A stretch of DNA of 64,000 bases from Rhizobium sp. CCGE531 (GTDB taxonomy: Bacteria > Pseudomonadota > Alphaproteobacteria > Rhizobiales > Rhizobiaceae), in assembly GCF_003627795.1 (NCBI RefSeq), contig NZ_CP032684.1:907001-971000 (forward strand), given 5' to 3'. The notes under the pieces are model-generated. The model had not been told where the DNA came from. It saw only the letters and a program-made list of their open reading frames with translations, and did no database searches. Of this stretch, positions 45,380 to 54,412 are shown piece after piece (position 1 is the first letter of the stretch; each line of letters begins with the position of its first letter). The position numbers were made by a program, and so were the translations under genes.

Positions 45380-45552
45380 CAGTGGCGATCAACGGCGAGG
45401 AACGGCTGAAGATACTGCATAAGCTCAGGACTTTTAAGCTGAAACTGCCGGATAATTGGACGTTCAATCGTGAAGAGGCTAACGCACGGTTTGATGAAAA
45501 CGCTAGCGTCGCTCCTTTATCCGATCCCCCCAGTCCGCGCCTGCGTAGCTGA
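45376..45552 (+). CDS. Hypothetical 58-residue protein overlapping the toxin pseudogene
   Basis: ATG overlaps the preceding TGA (ATGA). The frame encodes MTVAINGEERLKILHKLRTF, KLKLPDNWTFNREEANARFD and a short Ser/Pro-rich end. The REEANARFDE segment looks like the tail of a larger helical protein, so it may be a truncated remnant. The last 50 bases run antisense to the 3' end of the parE pseudogene. I do not recognise the family; translation is plausible but unproven. Confidence 0.45.
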   Translation: MTVAINGEERLKILHKLRTFKLKLPDNWTFNREEANARFDENASVAPLSDPPSPRLRS

Positions 45553-45813
45553 TGCAGATGACGTTAACGGGCGCAGTCTGTTCGTTGACCGTGAAGCAGA
45601 CGACTGCTTTTTCCGCCGCAGGAATGGCGCGTAAACCGGGATGTCGTCGCGTATCGTTCCGATATGGGGAAAATCGGTCAGCGAGTTCAATTTCTTCTCG
45701 ATTTGCTCGATTTTGCTTTCGGCTATGGCATAGCCTGCATATTCGCCAATCAGTATCGTGATATTAAAAAGGTCGTCTCGAACGAGGGGATGGCGATGAA
45801 CCTCATACGCCAT
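45503..45813 (-). pseudogene. ParE/RelE-type toxin gene with a frameshift
   Basis: From the ATG at 45813 the frame reads MAYEVHRHPLVRDDLFNI and continues to TIRDDIP, then leaves the family pattern. One base shifted, the sequence continues as GLRAIPAAEKAVVCFTVNEQ, then NVICISYAGADWGDRIKERR and a TAG at 45503. This is the expected C-terminus of ParE toxins. A single base is missing in a CCGGG run near 45634-45640, probably CCCGGG originally. The start lies inside the 3' end of the antitoxin gene (11-base overlap), normal for parDE. The toxin is likely inactive, unless the base is a sequencing error. Confidence 0.82.
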
Positions 45814-46102
45814 TCTGCTTCTCATCCATTTTCTTGCGGATGAGAGCTCGGACGTCGTCAAATAAAGTGTCGCCCTTTAGTGGTATCCATTGATCCTGAG
45901 GCAGCTCCATCCGGCGGCGAATTTCGTCCGCCATGCCGGAAACCGCATCGGCCGGCGCATCATCATGGTGCCTTATCTGCTCGATCTGCTCGATCGCAGC
46001 TTCGACAAGGCTGGAAATCGATGAAAAGGCACCTTCTTCGACCATCTTTTCCGCAAGGCGGAGATGGTGCTCGGACAATGTGATTTCGGTTTTTACGTTC
46101 AT
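45803..46102 (-). CDS. ParD-like antitoxin
   Basis: 99 residues from the ATG at 46102 with GGAAAAG just upstream. The N-terminal half is a ribbon-helix-helix DNA-binding domain (MNVKTEITLSEHHLRLAEKM, then GAFSSISSLVEAAIEQ). The acidic C-terminal half would wrap the toxin. ParD-type antitoxins neutralise ParE and repress their own promoter. The gene is intact while its toxin partner is frameshifted, a state often seen when an antitoxin outlives its toxin. It diverges from glyQ. Confidence 0.8.
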   Translation of the reverse strand: MNVKTEITLSEHHLRLAEKMVEEGAFSSISSLVEAAIEQIEQIRHHDDAPADAVSGMADEIRRRMELPQDQWIPLKGDTLFDDVRALIRKKMDEKQNGV

Positions 46103-46221
46103 TGTCTTTTCCAAGGCAGCGCAAAGACGCATAGCGCTATCTATACGTCATCTCTTGACCCTTGTCTCCTATCGTGGCACCTGTCGCGCCACCCTACACC
46201 AAGCAGATAGTAGCTGATCCC

Positions 46222-47181
46222 ATGACTGCCAACGTGCCCGACCACATGAACCCGAAGCGCTCGTTTCAGGCGTTGATCCTGACGCTGCACAATTATTGGG
46301 CCGACAAGGGTTGTGCGGTTCTGCAGCCCTACGACATGGAAGTCGGCGCCGGCACGTTCCATCCGGCGACCACGCTGCGTTCGCTGGGTCCGAAGCCTTG
46401 GCGGGCCGCCTATGTCCAGCCGTCGCGCCGTCCGTCCGACGGCCGCTACGGCGAGAACCCGAACCGCATGCAGCACTATTACCAGTATCAGGTCATCTTG
46501 AAGCCCAATCCGCCTAATCTGCAGGAGCTTTATCTCGGCTCCTTGAAGGCGATCGGCCTCGATCCGCTTCTGCATGACATCCGCTTCGTCGAGGACGACT
46601 GGGAAAGCCCGACGCTCGGCGCATGGGGCCTCGGTTGGGAATGCTGGTGCGACGGCATGGAGGTCTCGCAGTTCACCTATTTCCAGCAGGTCTGCGGCAT
46701 CGAATGCGCGCCGGTCGCCGGCGAGTTGACCTACGGTCTGGAGCGTCTTGCGACCTATGTCCAGGGCGTCGACAGCGTCTATGACCTGAACTTCAACGGC
46801 CTCGAGGGCGAAGAGAAGATCACCTATGGCGATGTCTTCCTGCAGGCCGAGCAGGAATATTCCCGGCATAATTTCGAATATGCCAATACCGAGATGCTGC
46901 ACCGCCATTTCATAGATGCCGAGAAGGAATGCCAGGCATTGCTGGCCGCCGGCGCGCCCGGCGACAGCGAGAACCATCGCCTGCACAAATGCGTCTTTCC
47001 GGCCTACGACCAATGCATCAAGGCGAGCCACGTCTTCAACCTGCTCGATGCCCGCGGCGTCATCTCGGTGACGGAACGCCAGAGCTACATCCTGCGCGTG
47101 CGCACGCTGGCCAAGGCTTGCGGCGAAGCTTTCCTGCTGACAGATGCCGGCGGCATCAACTGGAACCAGCAGGCCGCGTAA
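46222..47181 (+). CDS. glyQ: Glycyl-tRNA synthetase alpha subunit
   Basis: 319 residues from the ATG at 46222 ([20 protein letters not shown]); an ATG at MNPKRSF would also fit. Class II synthetase motifs are intact: [36 protein letters not shown] and [19 protein letters not shown]. The alpha subunit forms the aminoacyl-adenylate site of the tetrameric (alpha2beta2) enzyme. The beta subunit gene glyS is unusually far away, at 51859, with four other genes between. No insertions are seen in glyQ. Confidence 0.96.
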   Translation: MTANVPDHMNPKRSFQALILTLHNYWADKGCAVLQPYDMEVGAGTFHPATTLRSLGPKPWRAAYVQPSRRPSDGRYGENPNRMQHYYQYQVILKPNPPNLQELYLGSLKAIGLDPLLHDIRFVEDDWESPTLGAWGLGWECWCDGMEVSQFTYFQQVCGIECAPVAGELTYGLERLATYVQGVDSVYDLNFNGLEGEEKITYGDVFLQAEQEYSRHNFEYANTEMLHRHFIDAEKECQALLAAGAPGDSENHRLHKCVFPAYDQCIKASHVFNLLDARGVISVTERQSYILRVRTLAKACGEAFLLTDAGGINWNQQAA

Positions 47182-47387
47182 GCCTGAAATGCGACCGGAG
47201 CGTTTGGGCAGGCGCTCCTCAAAGCCGTCGTTCGTGGCGTATGCTTTCTTCAGAATTCCGAGGCAAGTTTCCCCAGGATTGGACGCCGCTAGCCCAATCT
47301 TGGCCTTCCACCGCCGTTAAAGCCGGGTGACATTGGCGTGAAATCTGCCTAGTGTCCCTGTGGTTGCAGTCGCCACGGGGATTTCAG

Positions 47388-47939
47388 ATGCTTATTCTTC
47401 TCGCGATCATAGTGCTGGCCGCGCTCTATGCCGTCTTCGCCTATAATGGGCTCGTCCGCGCACGCCAGGTGGCGGAAGAGGCCTGGTCCGGCATCGACGT
47501 GCAATTGAAGCGCCGCGCTGATCTCATCCCCAACCTGATCGAGACGGTCAAAGGCTATGCCGGCCATGAACGCCAGACCTTGGAAGAGGTTGTTGAACTG
47601 CGCAACAAGGCGCAGGCCGTGCCGGCGGGGGATGTCGCCGCCCGAGGTCAGGTGGAGGGCCTGTTGTCGCAGGCACTCGGCCGCGTGATCGCGCTCGCCG
47701 AAGCCTATCCCGACCTCAAGGCCAATACGAACTTCCTCGAATTGCAGCGCTCGCTGGAGGGCGTGGAAGGCGAAATCCAGATGTCGCGCCGCTATTACAA
47801 CGGTGCTGCGCGCGATCTGAACGTCAAGGTCGAGACCTTCCCGAACAATCTCATTGCCGGTCCCTTCGGCTTCGTCAAGAAGGCCTATTTCGAGATCACC
47901 AACGAAGCGGATCGCGCCGTTCCCACGGTCAAGTTCTGA
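47388..47939 (+). CDS. lemA: LemA family protein
   Basis: 183 residues. An N-terminal membrane helix (MLILLAIIVLAALYAVFAYN) is followed by the LemA helical domain: EEAWSGIDVQLKRRADLIPN near residue 30, SLEGVEGEIQMSRRYYNGAA and FPNNLIAGPFGF near residue 150. Function is unknown. LemA genes usually pair with DUF2207 or TPM-domain membrane proteins; the DUF2207 gene here is at 49378, separated by the aroA-type gene. The sequence before the ATG contains an AGGGG-like site only loosely. Confidence 0.9.
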   Translation: MLILLAIIVLAALYAVFAYNGLVRARQVAEEAWSGIDVQLKRRADLIPNLIETVKGYAGHERQTLEEVVELRNKAQAVPAGDVAARGQVEGLLSQALGRVIALAEAYPDLKANTNFLELQRSLEGVEGEIQMSRRYYNGAARDLNVKVETFPNNLIAGPFGFVKKAYFEITNEADRAVPTVKF

Positions 47940-48023
47940 GATTTCCGCTATCGGTTTTTCATATCAGGCGGTAAAGGATGCCGACCGCCGGCCATCGGCC
48001 GTTTTCCTGACTGACCAAAGAGA

Positions 48024-49283
48024 ATGATGATGGGCAGAGCCAAACTCACGATTATCCCGCCGAGCAAGCCTTTGACCGGACGCGCCATGCCGCCGGGATC
48101 GAAGTCGATCACCAACCGCGCGCTGCTGCTGGCAGGTCTCGCCAAGGGCACGAGCCGGTTGACCGGCGCGTTGAAGAGCGACGATACCCGCTATATGGCC
48201 GAAGCGCTGCGCGCCATGGGCGTCGTCATCGACGAGCCCGACGATACGAGCTTCATCGTGACCGGCAGCGGCAAGCTGAGGGCGCCGGCGGCCCCGCTTT
48301 TCCTCGGCAATGCCGGCACGGCAACACGCTTTTTGACCGCTGCCGCCGCTCTGGTGGACGGCAAGGTCGTCGTCGATGGCGATGCCCATATGCGCAAGCG
48401 GCCGATCGGTCCGCTCGTCGACGCGCTACGCTCGCTCGGCATCGATGCTTCGGCCGAAACAGGCTGCCCGCCCGTGACCGTCAACGGCACAGGTCGTTTC
48501 GAAGCAAGCCGCGTTGAGATCGATGGCGGCCTTTCCAGCCAGTATGTTTCGGCGCTCTTGATGATGGCCGCCGGCGGCGATCGCCCGGTCGATGTCGAAT
48601 TGCTTGGCGAACATATCGGCGCTGTCGGCTACATCGATCTCACGGTTGCTGCCATGCGCGCTTTCGGCGCCAAGGTCGAGCGTGTGAGCCCGGTCGCCTG
48701 GCGCGTCGAGCCCACCGGCTATCATGCGGCCGACTTCGTGATCGAGCCGGATGCCTCCGCCGCGACCTATCTCTGGGCGGCCGAAGTGCTGAGCGGCGGC
48801 AAGATCGATCTCGGCACGCCGGCGGAGCAGTTCTCGCAACCGGATGCGAAGGCCTATGATCTGATCTCGAAGTTCCCGCATCTGCCTGCCGTCATCGACG
48901 GTTCGCAGATGCAGGACGCCATTCCGACGCTCGCCGTCCTGGCGGCCTTCAATGAAACGCCGGTGCGCTTCGTCGGCATCGAAAACCTGCGCGTCAAGGA
49001 ATGCGATCGCATCCGGGCGCTGTCGAGCGGCCTGTCGCGCATCGTTCCGAACCTCGGCACCGAAGAGGGTGACGATCTGATCGTCGCTTCCGACCCAAGC
49101 CTCGCGGGCAAGGTTCTGCCGGCCGAGATCGACAGCTTTGCCGATCATCGCATCGCCATGAGCTTTGCGCTCGCCGGCCTGAAGATCGGTGGCATCACCA
49201 TTCTCGACCCCGACTGCGTCGCCAAGACCTTCCCGTCCTATTGGAACGTGCTGGCGTCGCTGGGTGTCACCTACGAAGACTGA
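48024..49283 (+). CDS. aroA: 3-phosphoshikimate 1-carboxyvinyltransferase (EPSP synthase)
   Basis: 419 residues with motifs of the enolpyruvyl transferase fold: [18 protein letters not shown] (shikimate-phosphate binding), [13 protein letters not shown] (PEP/glyphosate loop), [15 protein letters not shown] and [11 protein letters not shown]. It catalyses the sixth step of the shikimate pathway. The loop is of the class I type, not the NAATGCR loop of the Agrobacterium CP4 enzyme, and the residue matching E. coli Pro101 is Phe. Its place between lemA and DUF2207 is unexpected; rhizobia normally carry an aroA elsewhere, so it may be a second copy. Three ATGs in a row obscure the exact start. 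Confidence 0.9.
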   Translation: MMMGRAKLTIIPPSKPLTGRAMPPGSKSITNRALLLAGLAKGTSRLTGALKSDDTRYMAEALRAMGVVIDEPDDTSFIVTGSGKLRAPAAPLFLGNAGTATRFLTAAAALVDGKVVVDGDAHMRKRPIGPLVDALRSLGIDASAETGCPPVTVNGTGRFEASRVEIDGGLSSQYVSALLMMAAGGDRPVDVELLGEHIGAVGYIDLTVAAMRAFGAKVERVSPVAWRVEPTGYHAADFVIEPDASAATYLWAAEVLSGGKIDLGTPAEQFSQPDAKAYDLISKFPHLPAVIDGSQMQDAIPTLAVLAAFNETPVRFVGIENLRVKECDRIRALSSGLSRIVPNLGTEEGDDLIVASDPSLAGKVLPAEIDSFADHRIAMSFALAGLKIGGITILDPDCVAKTFPSYWNVLASLGVTYED

Positions 49284-49377
49284 CGCTCCGCCATCTCAAG
49301 GGAAGGCTGAGCGCGGACATATTCCTGACGTGAAGCGGCGCCGGCAACGGCGTCGCAGCCATCCTTTTGGGGGAGTG

Positions 49378-51324
49378 ATGACACGGCTTTGCGGGTTCTT
49401 CCTGGCTCTGTGCCTGCTGCTATGCGCAACGGCGGTAACGGCCGCCGAACTCATCACCAACTTCGATCAGGCGTTTGACCTGCATCGTGACGGCTCCATG
49501 CGGGTCGTCGAGACGATCTCCGTGAATGCGGAAGGGCGTGATATCCGCCGCGGTATCTTCCGGGATTTTCCGCTGACAACGACCGATGCCAACGGCCGCG
49601 AGATCGAGGTGGATTTCAAGGTCGTGTCCGTCGAGCGCGACGGGCAGCCGGAGGATTGGCATAGCGAGCGCATCAAGGGCGGCGAGCGCATCTATATCGG
49701 CAAGGCCGATCGAAGCCTCAACTCAGGACCCCATACATTCCGCCTCACCTACGACACCAATCGTCAGATGCGCTATTTCGACGATCATGACGAGCTTTAT
49801 TGGAACGTGACAGGCAATGGCTGGCTGTTCCCGATCGTCAATGCCAAGGCGACCGTTACATTGCCCGATGGCGTCGGGCCTCAGCAGCTTGCTTTCTTCA
49901 CCGGGCCGCTCGGTGCTAATGGCAAGAACGCCAGCGCTAGCGCGCAGGGCAGCATCGTCACTTTTGTCACGACCAGGCCGCTCGCCATGGCCGAAGGCCT
50001 GACGATCGCCGTCAAGCTGGCGAAAGGGACGATCGCGCCGCCGAGCGCAAGCCAGCAATGGGGCTGGTTCCTGCGGGATCATCTCGACACGACTATTGCC
50101 ATCGGTGGGCTGATCCTGCTGTTTGCCTATTATATGCGCAGTTGGATTGCCGTCGGCCGCGATCCTGCGCCCGGTGTCATGGTTCCGCGCTGGGATCCGC
50201 CTGAAGGCATCTCGCCGGCGCTGGTCAATTATATCGACAATAAGGGTTTCGCCAGCTCCAGCTGGACGGCATTCTCGGCGACGGCGATCGATCTCGCCGT
50301 GCGCGGCTATGTCATCCTCGACGATCTCAAGGGAAAAGTGGTTGTCCGCCCCACAGGCAAGGCCGGCAGCGATCTGGGTGGCGGCGACAAGGTGCTGATG
50401 CAGGCTGTCGGACCATTCTCACCGCTTGTCATCGACAAGGAAAATGGCGAGGCGGTGCAGCGGCTCGGCTTGAAGTTCCGAAGCGCGATCGAGCACGACC
50501 ATCGCAATGAGTATTACAAGGCCAATGCGCTCTACGTCATTGCCGGCATAGCGCTCTCGATCCTCATCCTGGCGTCCATCGTCATCTTCGGTCGCCTGCA
50601 CGAGAATGCCCTGCCGCTCATCATCGTACCCGGCTTCCTGTCGATTTTCGTGACGCTCTTCGCCAGTTCTATCGGCCGCAGGTTTCGCAGTCGAAATGCC
50701 AGCCTCGCCCGGCGCGTCATTTCCGTCCTGGTCTTTGCCTTCTTCGGCTTCGTCTTCGTATCGACTGCTGTCAGCGGCCTTGCCGCCGCGGTCGTGCCGC
50801 TATGGGAGGCGGGCTTGCTGCCGCTGGTGGCCGGCATTGTCGGCATCTTCGCGCTGAACGTCGTCTTCTATTTCCTGATGGGCGCGCCGACGCCGCTCGG
50901 GCGAACGTTGATGGATGGCATCGCCGGGCTCCGGCAATATCTGACCTTGGCCGAACGCGACCGGATGAACATGCAGGGCGCGCCGCAGATGTCGCCGCAG
51001 CATTTCGAAAAGCTGCTGCCCTACGCGGTCGCGCTCGGCGTCGAAAAGCCCTGGTCCAGCGCTTTCGAAACCTGGCTCGCCACAGCAGCGGGAGCGACCG
51101 CGGCGGCCGCCTATGCGCCGGTCTGGTATTCCGGCAACTTCAACCCCGGCAATATCGGCGGAACCATCGGCGACTTTTCCTCCTCGATGGCCTCCACCAT
51201 CGCCTCGACCATTCCCGCACCCGTATCCAGCTCCTCCTCGGCCTTCGGCGATGGGGGAGGCGGTGGTGGTGGCGGCGGGTCCTCCGGCGGCGGCGGAGGC
51301 GGTGGAGGTGGTGGCGGATGGTGA
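49378..51324 (+). CDS. DUF2207 family membrane protein with Gly-rich end
   Basis: 648 residues. The ATG at 49378 follows GGGGGAG. A signal peptide ([20 protein letters not shown]) precedes a ~190-residue extracytoplasmic DUF2207 domain ([20 protein letters not shown]). One membrane helix lies near residue 240, a cytoplasmic winged-helix-like stretch follows, and several helices lie between 385 and 520. The last ~40 residues are Ser- then Gly-rich with uninterrupted Gly runs ending GGW. It is typically linked to LemA; the function is unknown. The last codons run straight into the left end of the DUF559 element. Confidence 0.85.
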   Translation: MTRLCGFFLALCLLLCATAVTAAELITNFDQAFDLHRDGSMRVVETISVNAEGRDIRRGIFRDFPLTTTDANGREIEVDFKVVSVERDGQPEDWHSERIKGGERIYIGKADRSLNSGPHTFRLTYDTNRQMRYFDDHDELYWNVTGNGWLFPIVNAKATVTLPDGVGPQQLAFFTGPLGANGKNASASAQGSIVTFVTTRPLAMAEGLTIAVKLAKGTIAPPSASQQWGWFLRDHLDTTIAIGGLILLFAYYMRSWIAVGRDPAPGVMVPRWDPPEGISPALVNYIDNKGFASSSWTAFSATAIDLAVRGYVILDDLKGKVVVRPTGKAGSDLGGGDKVLMQAVGPFSPLVIDKENGEAVQRLGLKFRSAIEHDHRNEYYKANALYVIAGIALSILILASIVIFGRLHENALPLIIVPGFLSIFVTLFASSIGRRFRSRNASLARRVISVLVFAFFGFVFVSTAVSGLAAAVVPLWEAGLLPLVAGIVGIFALNVVFYFLMGAPTPLGRTLMDGIAGLRQYLTLAERDRMNMQGAPQMSPQHFEKLLPYAVALGVEKPWSSAFETWLATAAGATAAAAYAPVWYSGNFNPGNIGGTIGDFSSSMASTIASTIPAPVSSSSSAFGDGGGGGGGGGSSGGGGGGGGGGGW

Positions 51325-51330
51325 ACAGAC

Positions 51331-51848
51331 ACCCTCCCCCTCAAGGGGGAGGTGTTGGTCTCGATGCATCAATTTCGCTGTCTCAACAACACGGAGATTC
51401 TGTGCCCAAAAACCCTTCCAAGCTCGACCGTTTCAAAATCGCCAACAGCCGGCGTCTGCGCGCTGGTTCGACCGATGCGGAAGCGAAGCTTTGGAAGCAC
51501 TTGTGGCGCATCCCGATCGAAGGGACGCATTTTCGCCGACAGGTTCCGATCGGGCGTTATTTCGCTGATTTCGCTTGTCATCAGATAGGTCTGATTATCG
51601 AGCTTGATGGCGGCCAGCACGCGGAAGAGACGGCGAGGCGTTACGATGCCGAGCGCACGGCCTTTCTTGAAAGCCAGGGTTACCATGTCGTCCGATTCTG
51701 GAATGCCGAGGTCATGGATGAGATCGAGGCTGTCCTGGATACGATATTTGCCATTGTGCAGCAGCGACAAATTTTGCTAGCAGAGGCCGACTGTTTTCAC
51801 CCCACTCCGGCACGCCGTGCCGACCCTCTCTCTCAAAGGGAGGGTGAG
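51331..51848 (+). mobile_element. DUF559 gene bracketed by palindromic ends (candidate mobile unit)
   Basis: The left end (51331-51353) is the palindrome ACCCTCCCCCTCAAGGGGGAGG. The right end (51796-51848) has TCACCCCACTCCGGCACGCC, then GTGCCGACCCTC and a CTCAAAGGGAGGGTG arm. Both ends recur around the 120-bp insertion in glyS at 52747-52866, which also shares GTCTCAACAA with this unit (51380-51389 and 52806-52815). The unit starts 6 bases after the DUF2207 stop and ends 10 bases before glyS. No transposase is present; the enclosed DUF559 nuclease is the only candidate mobility protein (inference). Confidence 0.6.
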
Positions 51849-51857
51849 GAACCTTGA
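51402..51857 (+). CDS. DUF559 endonuclease-like protein (Vsr-type fold)
   Basis: 151 residues from a GTG at 51402 ([20 protein letters not shown]); an in-frame ATG at 51318 would add residues encoded by the palindromic left end. The DUF559 core reads [36 protein letters not shown] and [10 protein letters not shown], with the Asp and the Glu-x-Asp of a PD-(D/E)xK nuclease, then [18 protein letters not shown]. The C-terminal [18 protein letters not shown] is encoded by the right end of the element. It lies one base before glyS. A nicking or homing role in spreading the element is plausible but unproven. Confidence 0.8.
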   Translation: MPKNPSKLDRFKIANSRRLRAGSTDAEAKLWKHLWRIPIEGTHFRRQVPIGRYFADFACHQIGLIIELDGGQHAEETARRYDAERTAFLESQGYHVVRFWNAEVMDEIEAVLDTIFAIVQQRQILLAEADCFHPTPARRADPLSQREGEEP

Positions 51858-51858
51858 C

Positions 51859-54351
51859 ATGCCCGATCTCCTGCTCGAACTCCGCTCCGAGGAAATTCCC
51901 GCCCGTATGCAGCGCAAGGCTGCCGGTGATCTGAAGAAGCTGGTGACCGATGCGCTCATCGAAGCAGGCCTTTCCTATGAAGGTGCCAGGGAATATTGGA
52001 CGCCGCGGAGGCTGACGCTGGATATTCGCGGCCTGACGGCGCGCTCGGCCGATGTGCGCGAGGAGCGCAAGGGACCGCGCACCGACGCCAATGAGAAGGC
52101 GATCGAAGGCTTCCTGCGTGGCGCCGGCCTCTCCTCCATTTCCGAAGCACAGGTGAGTAGCGACCCGAAGAAGGGCGATTTCTACGTTGCGGTCATTTCC
52201 AAGCCCGGCCGTGCCGCCGAGGAAATCGTCGCCGCCGTGATGCCCGATATCGTCAGAAATTTCCCCTGGCCGAAATCCATGCGCTGGGGCAAGGCATCGG
52301 CCAAGCCCGGCTCGCTGCGTTGGGTGCGCCCGCTGCAGTCGATCGTCTGCGTCTATGGCACCGAGCATGAAGAAACCACGGTCATCCCCTTCGAGATCGA
52401 CGGCATCGTCGCCTCGAATGTCACCTACGGCCATCGCTTCCATGCGCCTGACGCGATCACGGTTAAGCGTTTCGAGGACTATGTCGCGAGCCTGGAAAAG
52501 GCCTATGTCGTCCTGGATGCCGAGCGCCGTAAGGACATCATCCTACACGACGCCCGTGATGTCGCCTTTGCCAACGGCCTGGAACTGGTCGAGGACGAAG
52601 GCCTGCTGGAAGAAGTATCCGGCCTCGTCGAGTGGCCGCAGGTGCTGATGGGCTCCTTCGAGGAAGACTATCTGTCGATCCCGTCTGAGATCATCCGTCT
52701 GACCATCAAGACCAATCAGAAGTGTTTCGTCACCCGCCCGCAAGGTTCCCACCTCCCCCTTGAGGGGGGAGGTCGCAGCGAAGCTGCGGGTGGGGGTGAT
52801 CTCTCGTCTCAACAAAATCACCCCACCCCGGCACTGCGTGCCGACCCTCCCCCTCAAGGGGAGGGTGCTTTGTCCAACCGCTTCATTCTCATCGCCAATA
52901 TCCAGGCGACAGATGGCGGCAAGGAAATCATCCACGGCAACGGCAAGGTCGTGCGTGCCCGCCTGTCCGACGCGCTGCACTTCTGGAAGCGTGACCAGGG
53001 CGATCTGCCCGATCTTGAAACGCTGGAAGCCGCCGCCGCCAAGTTCGGTCTCGACCTGAAGAAGCCGCTCGATCAGCGCATGGCCAAACTCGATGCGCTT
53101 GGTGTTACTTTCCATGCCAAGCTCGGCAGCCAGGGCGAGCGTGTCGCCCGCATCCGGGCGCTGGCCGCCGACCTCGCCAAGATCACCGGCGCCGATGCCG
53201 CCCTGGTCAACCGCGCCGTCGTGCTCGCCAAGGCTGACCTGCGCACCGAAGCCGTTGGTGAATTCCCCGAGCTGCAGGGCCTCATGGGCCGGAAATATGC
53301 CTCGCTGCAGGGTGAGAATGCCTCAGTGGCAACCGCGATCGAAGATCACTACAAGCCGCAGGGTCCCTCCGACCGCGTTCCCGAGGACAAGGTGGCGATA
53401 ACAGTAGCACTCGCCGACAAGCTGGATACGCTCGTCGGCTTCTGGGCGATCGACGAAAAGCCGACTGGCTCTAAGGACCCTTATGCGCTGCGCCGTGCGG
53501 CTTTAGGCGTTGTTAGGATTCTGCTCGAACGAGGCGTGCGGGCAGATCTTCTCAAAGTCATGAATTGCGCTGTCAGAATTTATGCGATGGCACAGATGGA
53601 GAAAATAAGACAAATTCATCAGTTCCAAGGAAACCCCTCCGAACAGCGCGAGTTTCTGGACCATCATCGAATTCCGTATATGCGTGCCTTTAACGCCTCG
53701 ACTGGCATCACCTCAGGCGTTACGGGACACCCCTCGTATTTCAATTTCGTTTGGTTTAGCGCAGACTTATTTAGGGAGATGGCTGATCTTTTTCCGATTT
53801 GGCAGCACGAGTATTCACCGTTAAGCGGGGAGAGCGACCTCCTTGCCTTCTTCCACGATCGTCTCAAGGTCTACCTGCGCGATCTCGGCGCTCGCCATGA
53901 TCTCATCGACGCCGTGCTGACGCCGGAGACGGACGATCTGCTGATGATCGCCCGCCGCGTCGAGGCGCTGACCGCCTTCATCACGTCGGAGGACGGCAAG
54001 AACCTGCTCGCTGGCACCAAGCGCGCCACGCAGCTTCTGGCCGCCGAAGAGAAGAAGGGCACCGTCGTTGCCGATAGCGTTTCGGAAGCCTTGCTGAAGC
54101 TCGATGCGGAAAAGGATCTCTTTGCCGCCGTCAAGGCAGCCTCCGCCGAGGCCTCCGATGCGATCGCCAAGGAAGACTTCCGTTCGGCCATGTCAGCCCT
54201 TTCCAAGCTGCGTGCGCCCGTCGACCGTTTCTTTGAAGACGTACTCGTCAATGACGAGGATGCCGCCATCCGCGCCAATCGCCTGGCACTGCTGCACCTG
54301 ATCCGCGAAGCGACCGGCACGGTCGCCGACTTCTCGAAGATCGCGGGCTGA
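51859..54351 (+). CDS. glyS: Glycyl-tRNA synthetase beta subunit with two in-frame insertions
   Basis: 830 residues, over 100 longer than the usual ~690-710. The N-terminal [28 protein letters not shown] and HRFHAPDAI, and the C-terminal [20 protein letters not shown] identify the beta subunit, which binds tRNA-Gly and carries an HD-like domain. Residues 297-336 are an inserted palindromic element after PQG; the normal sequence resumes with [12 protein letters not shown]. Residues ~566-659 contain ~70 extra residues of unusual composition before [14 protein letters not shown]. Both keep the frame, so a full-length product is expected. The insertions may be surface loops (inference). Confidence 0.93.
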   Translation: MPDLLLELRSEEIPARMQRKAAGDLKKLVTDALIEAGLSYEGAREYWTPRRLTLDIRGLTARSADVREERKGPRTDANEKAIEGFLRGAGLSSISEAQVSSDPKKGDFYVAVISKPGRAAEEIVAAVMPDIVRNFPWPKSMRWGKASAKPGSLRWVRPLQSIVCVYGTEHEETTVIPFEIDGIVASNVTYGHRFHAPDAITVKRFEDYVASLEKAYVVLDAERRKDIILHDARDVAFANGLELVEDEGLLEEVSGLVEWPQVLMGSFEEDYLSIPSEIIRLTIKTNQKCFVTRPQGSHLPLEGGGRSEAAGGGDLSSQQNHPTPALRADPPPQGEGALSNRFILIANIQATDGGKEIIHGNGKVVRARLSDALHFWKRDQGDLPDLETLEAAAAKFGLDLKKPLDQRMAKLDALGVTFHAKLGSQGERVARIRALAADLAKITGADAALVNRAVVLAKADLRTEAVGEFPELQGLMGRKYASLQGENASVATAIEDHYKPQGPSDRVPEDKVAITVALADKLDTLVGFWAIDEKPTGSKDPYALRRAALGVVRILLERGVRADLLKVMNCAVRIYAMAQMEKIRQIHQFQGNPSEQREFLDHHRIPYMRAFNASTGITSGVTGHPSYFNFVWFSADLFREMADLFPIWQHEYSPLSGESDLLAFFHDRLKVYLRDLGARHDLIDAVLTPETDDLLMIARRVEALTAFITSEDGKNLLAGTKRATQLLAAEEKKGTVVADSVSEALLKLDAEKDLFAAVKAASAEASDAIAKEDFRSAMSALSKLRAPVDRFFEDVLVNDEDAAIRANRLALLHLIREATGTVADFSKIAG
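52747..52866 (+). mobile_element. 120-bp palindromic element inserted in frame in glyS
   Basis: Exactly 40 codons (residues 297-336). The left arm CACCTCCCCCTTGAGGGGGG is followed by a GCAGCGAAGCTGC hairpin. The middle holds GTCTCAACAA. The right arm TCACCCCACCCCGGCACTGC...GACCCTCCCCCTCAAGGGGA closes it. The right ~50 bases match the right end of the DUF559 unit (51799-51848) at about 44 positions. The peptide [16 protein letters not shown] mirrors the DUF559 C-terminus. It looks like an internally deleted, non-autonomous derivative. GGT occurs on both borders and may be a short target duplication. Confidence 0.8.
53554..53835 (+). other. Compositionally foreign in-frame segment within glyS
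   Basis: This stretch uses codons rare in the window (ATA, AGA, TTA, CAA, ATT) and has visibly lower GC than the flanks; the change begins near 53500. It encodes about 70 residues ([44 protein letters not shown]) with no counterpart in standard GlyS between the [11 protein letters not shown] and [10 protein letters not shown] segments. No domain was recognised. A divergent allele acquired by recombination or a degenerate inserted element are both possible. Confidence 0.65.
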
Positions 54352-54372
54352 GCTGGTACTTGAAGTCTTTTG

Positions 54373-54412
54373 TGCTTGTTAATGGTAGCGTATATGTTAC
54401 CATTAACAAGCA
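54373..54412. promoter_or_regulatory. Palindromic operator/promoter of the HigBA-type module
   Basis: A perfect 15-bp inverted repeat TGCTTGTTAATGGTA / TACCATTAACAAGCA (54373-54387, 54398-54412) has a 10-base spacer. Its last base is the A of the toxin ATG. A weak promoter TTGTGC-N17-TATGTT (54370-54375, 54393-54398) lies inside it and would start transcription only ~6 bases before the ATG. The toxin-antitoxin complex most likely binds here. Confidence 0.75.

Noticed and set aside
50802..51401. A long in-frame extension of the DUF559 protein
   Set aside because: It runs antiphase through the DUF2207 gene and the palindromic left end; the DUF559 fold begins after 51402.
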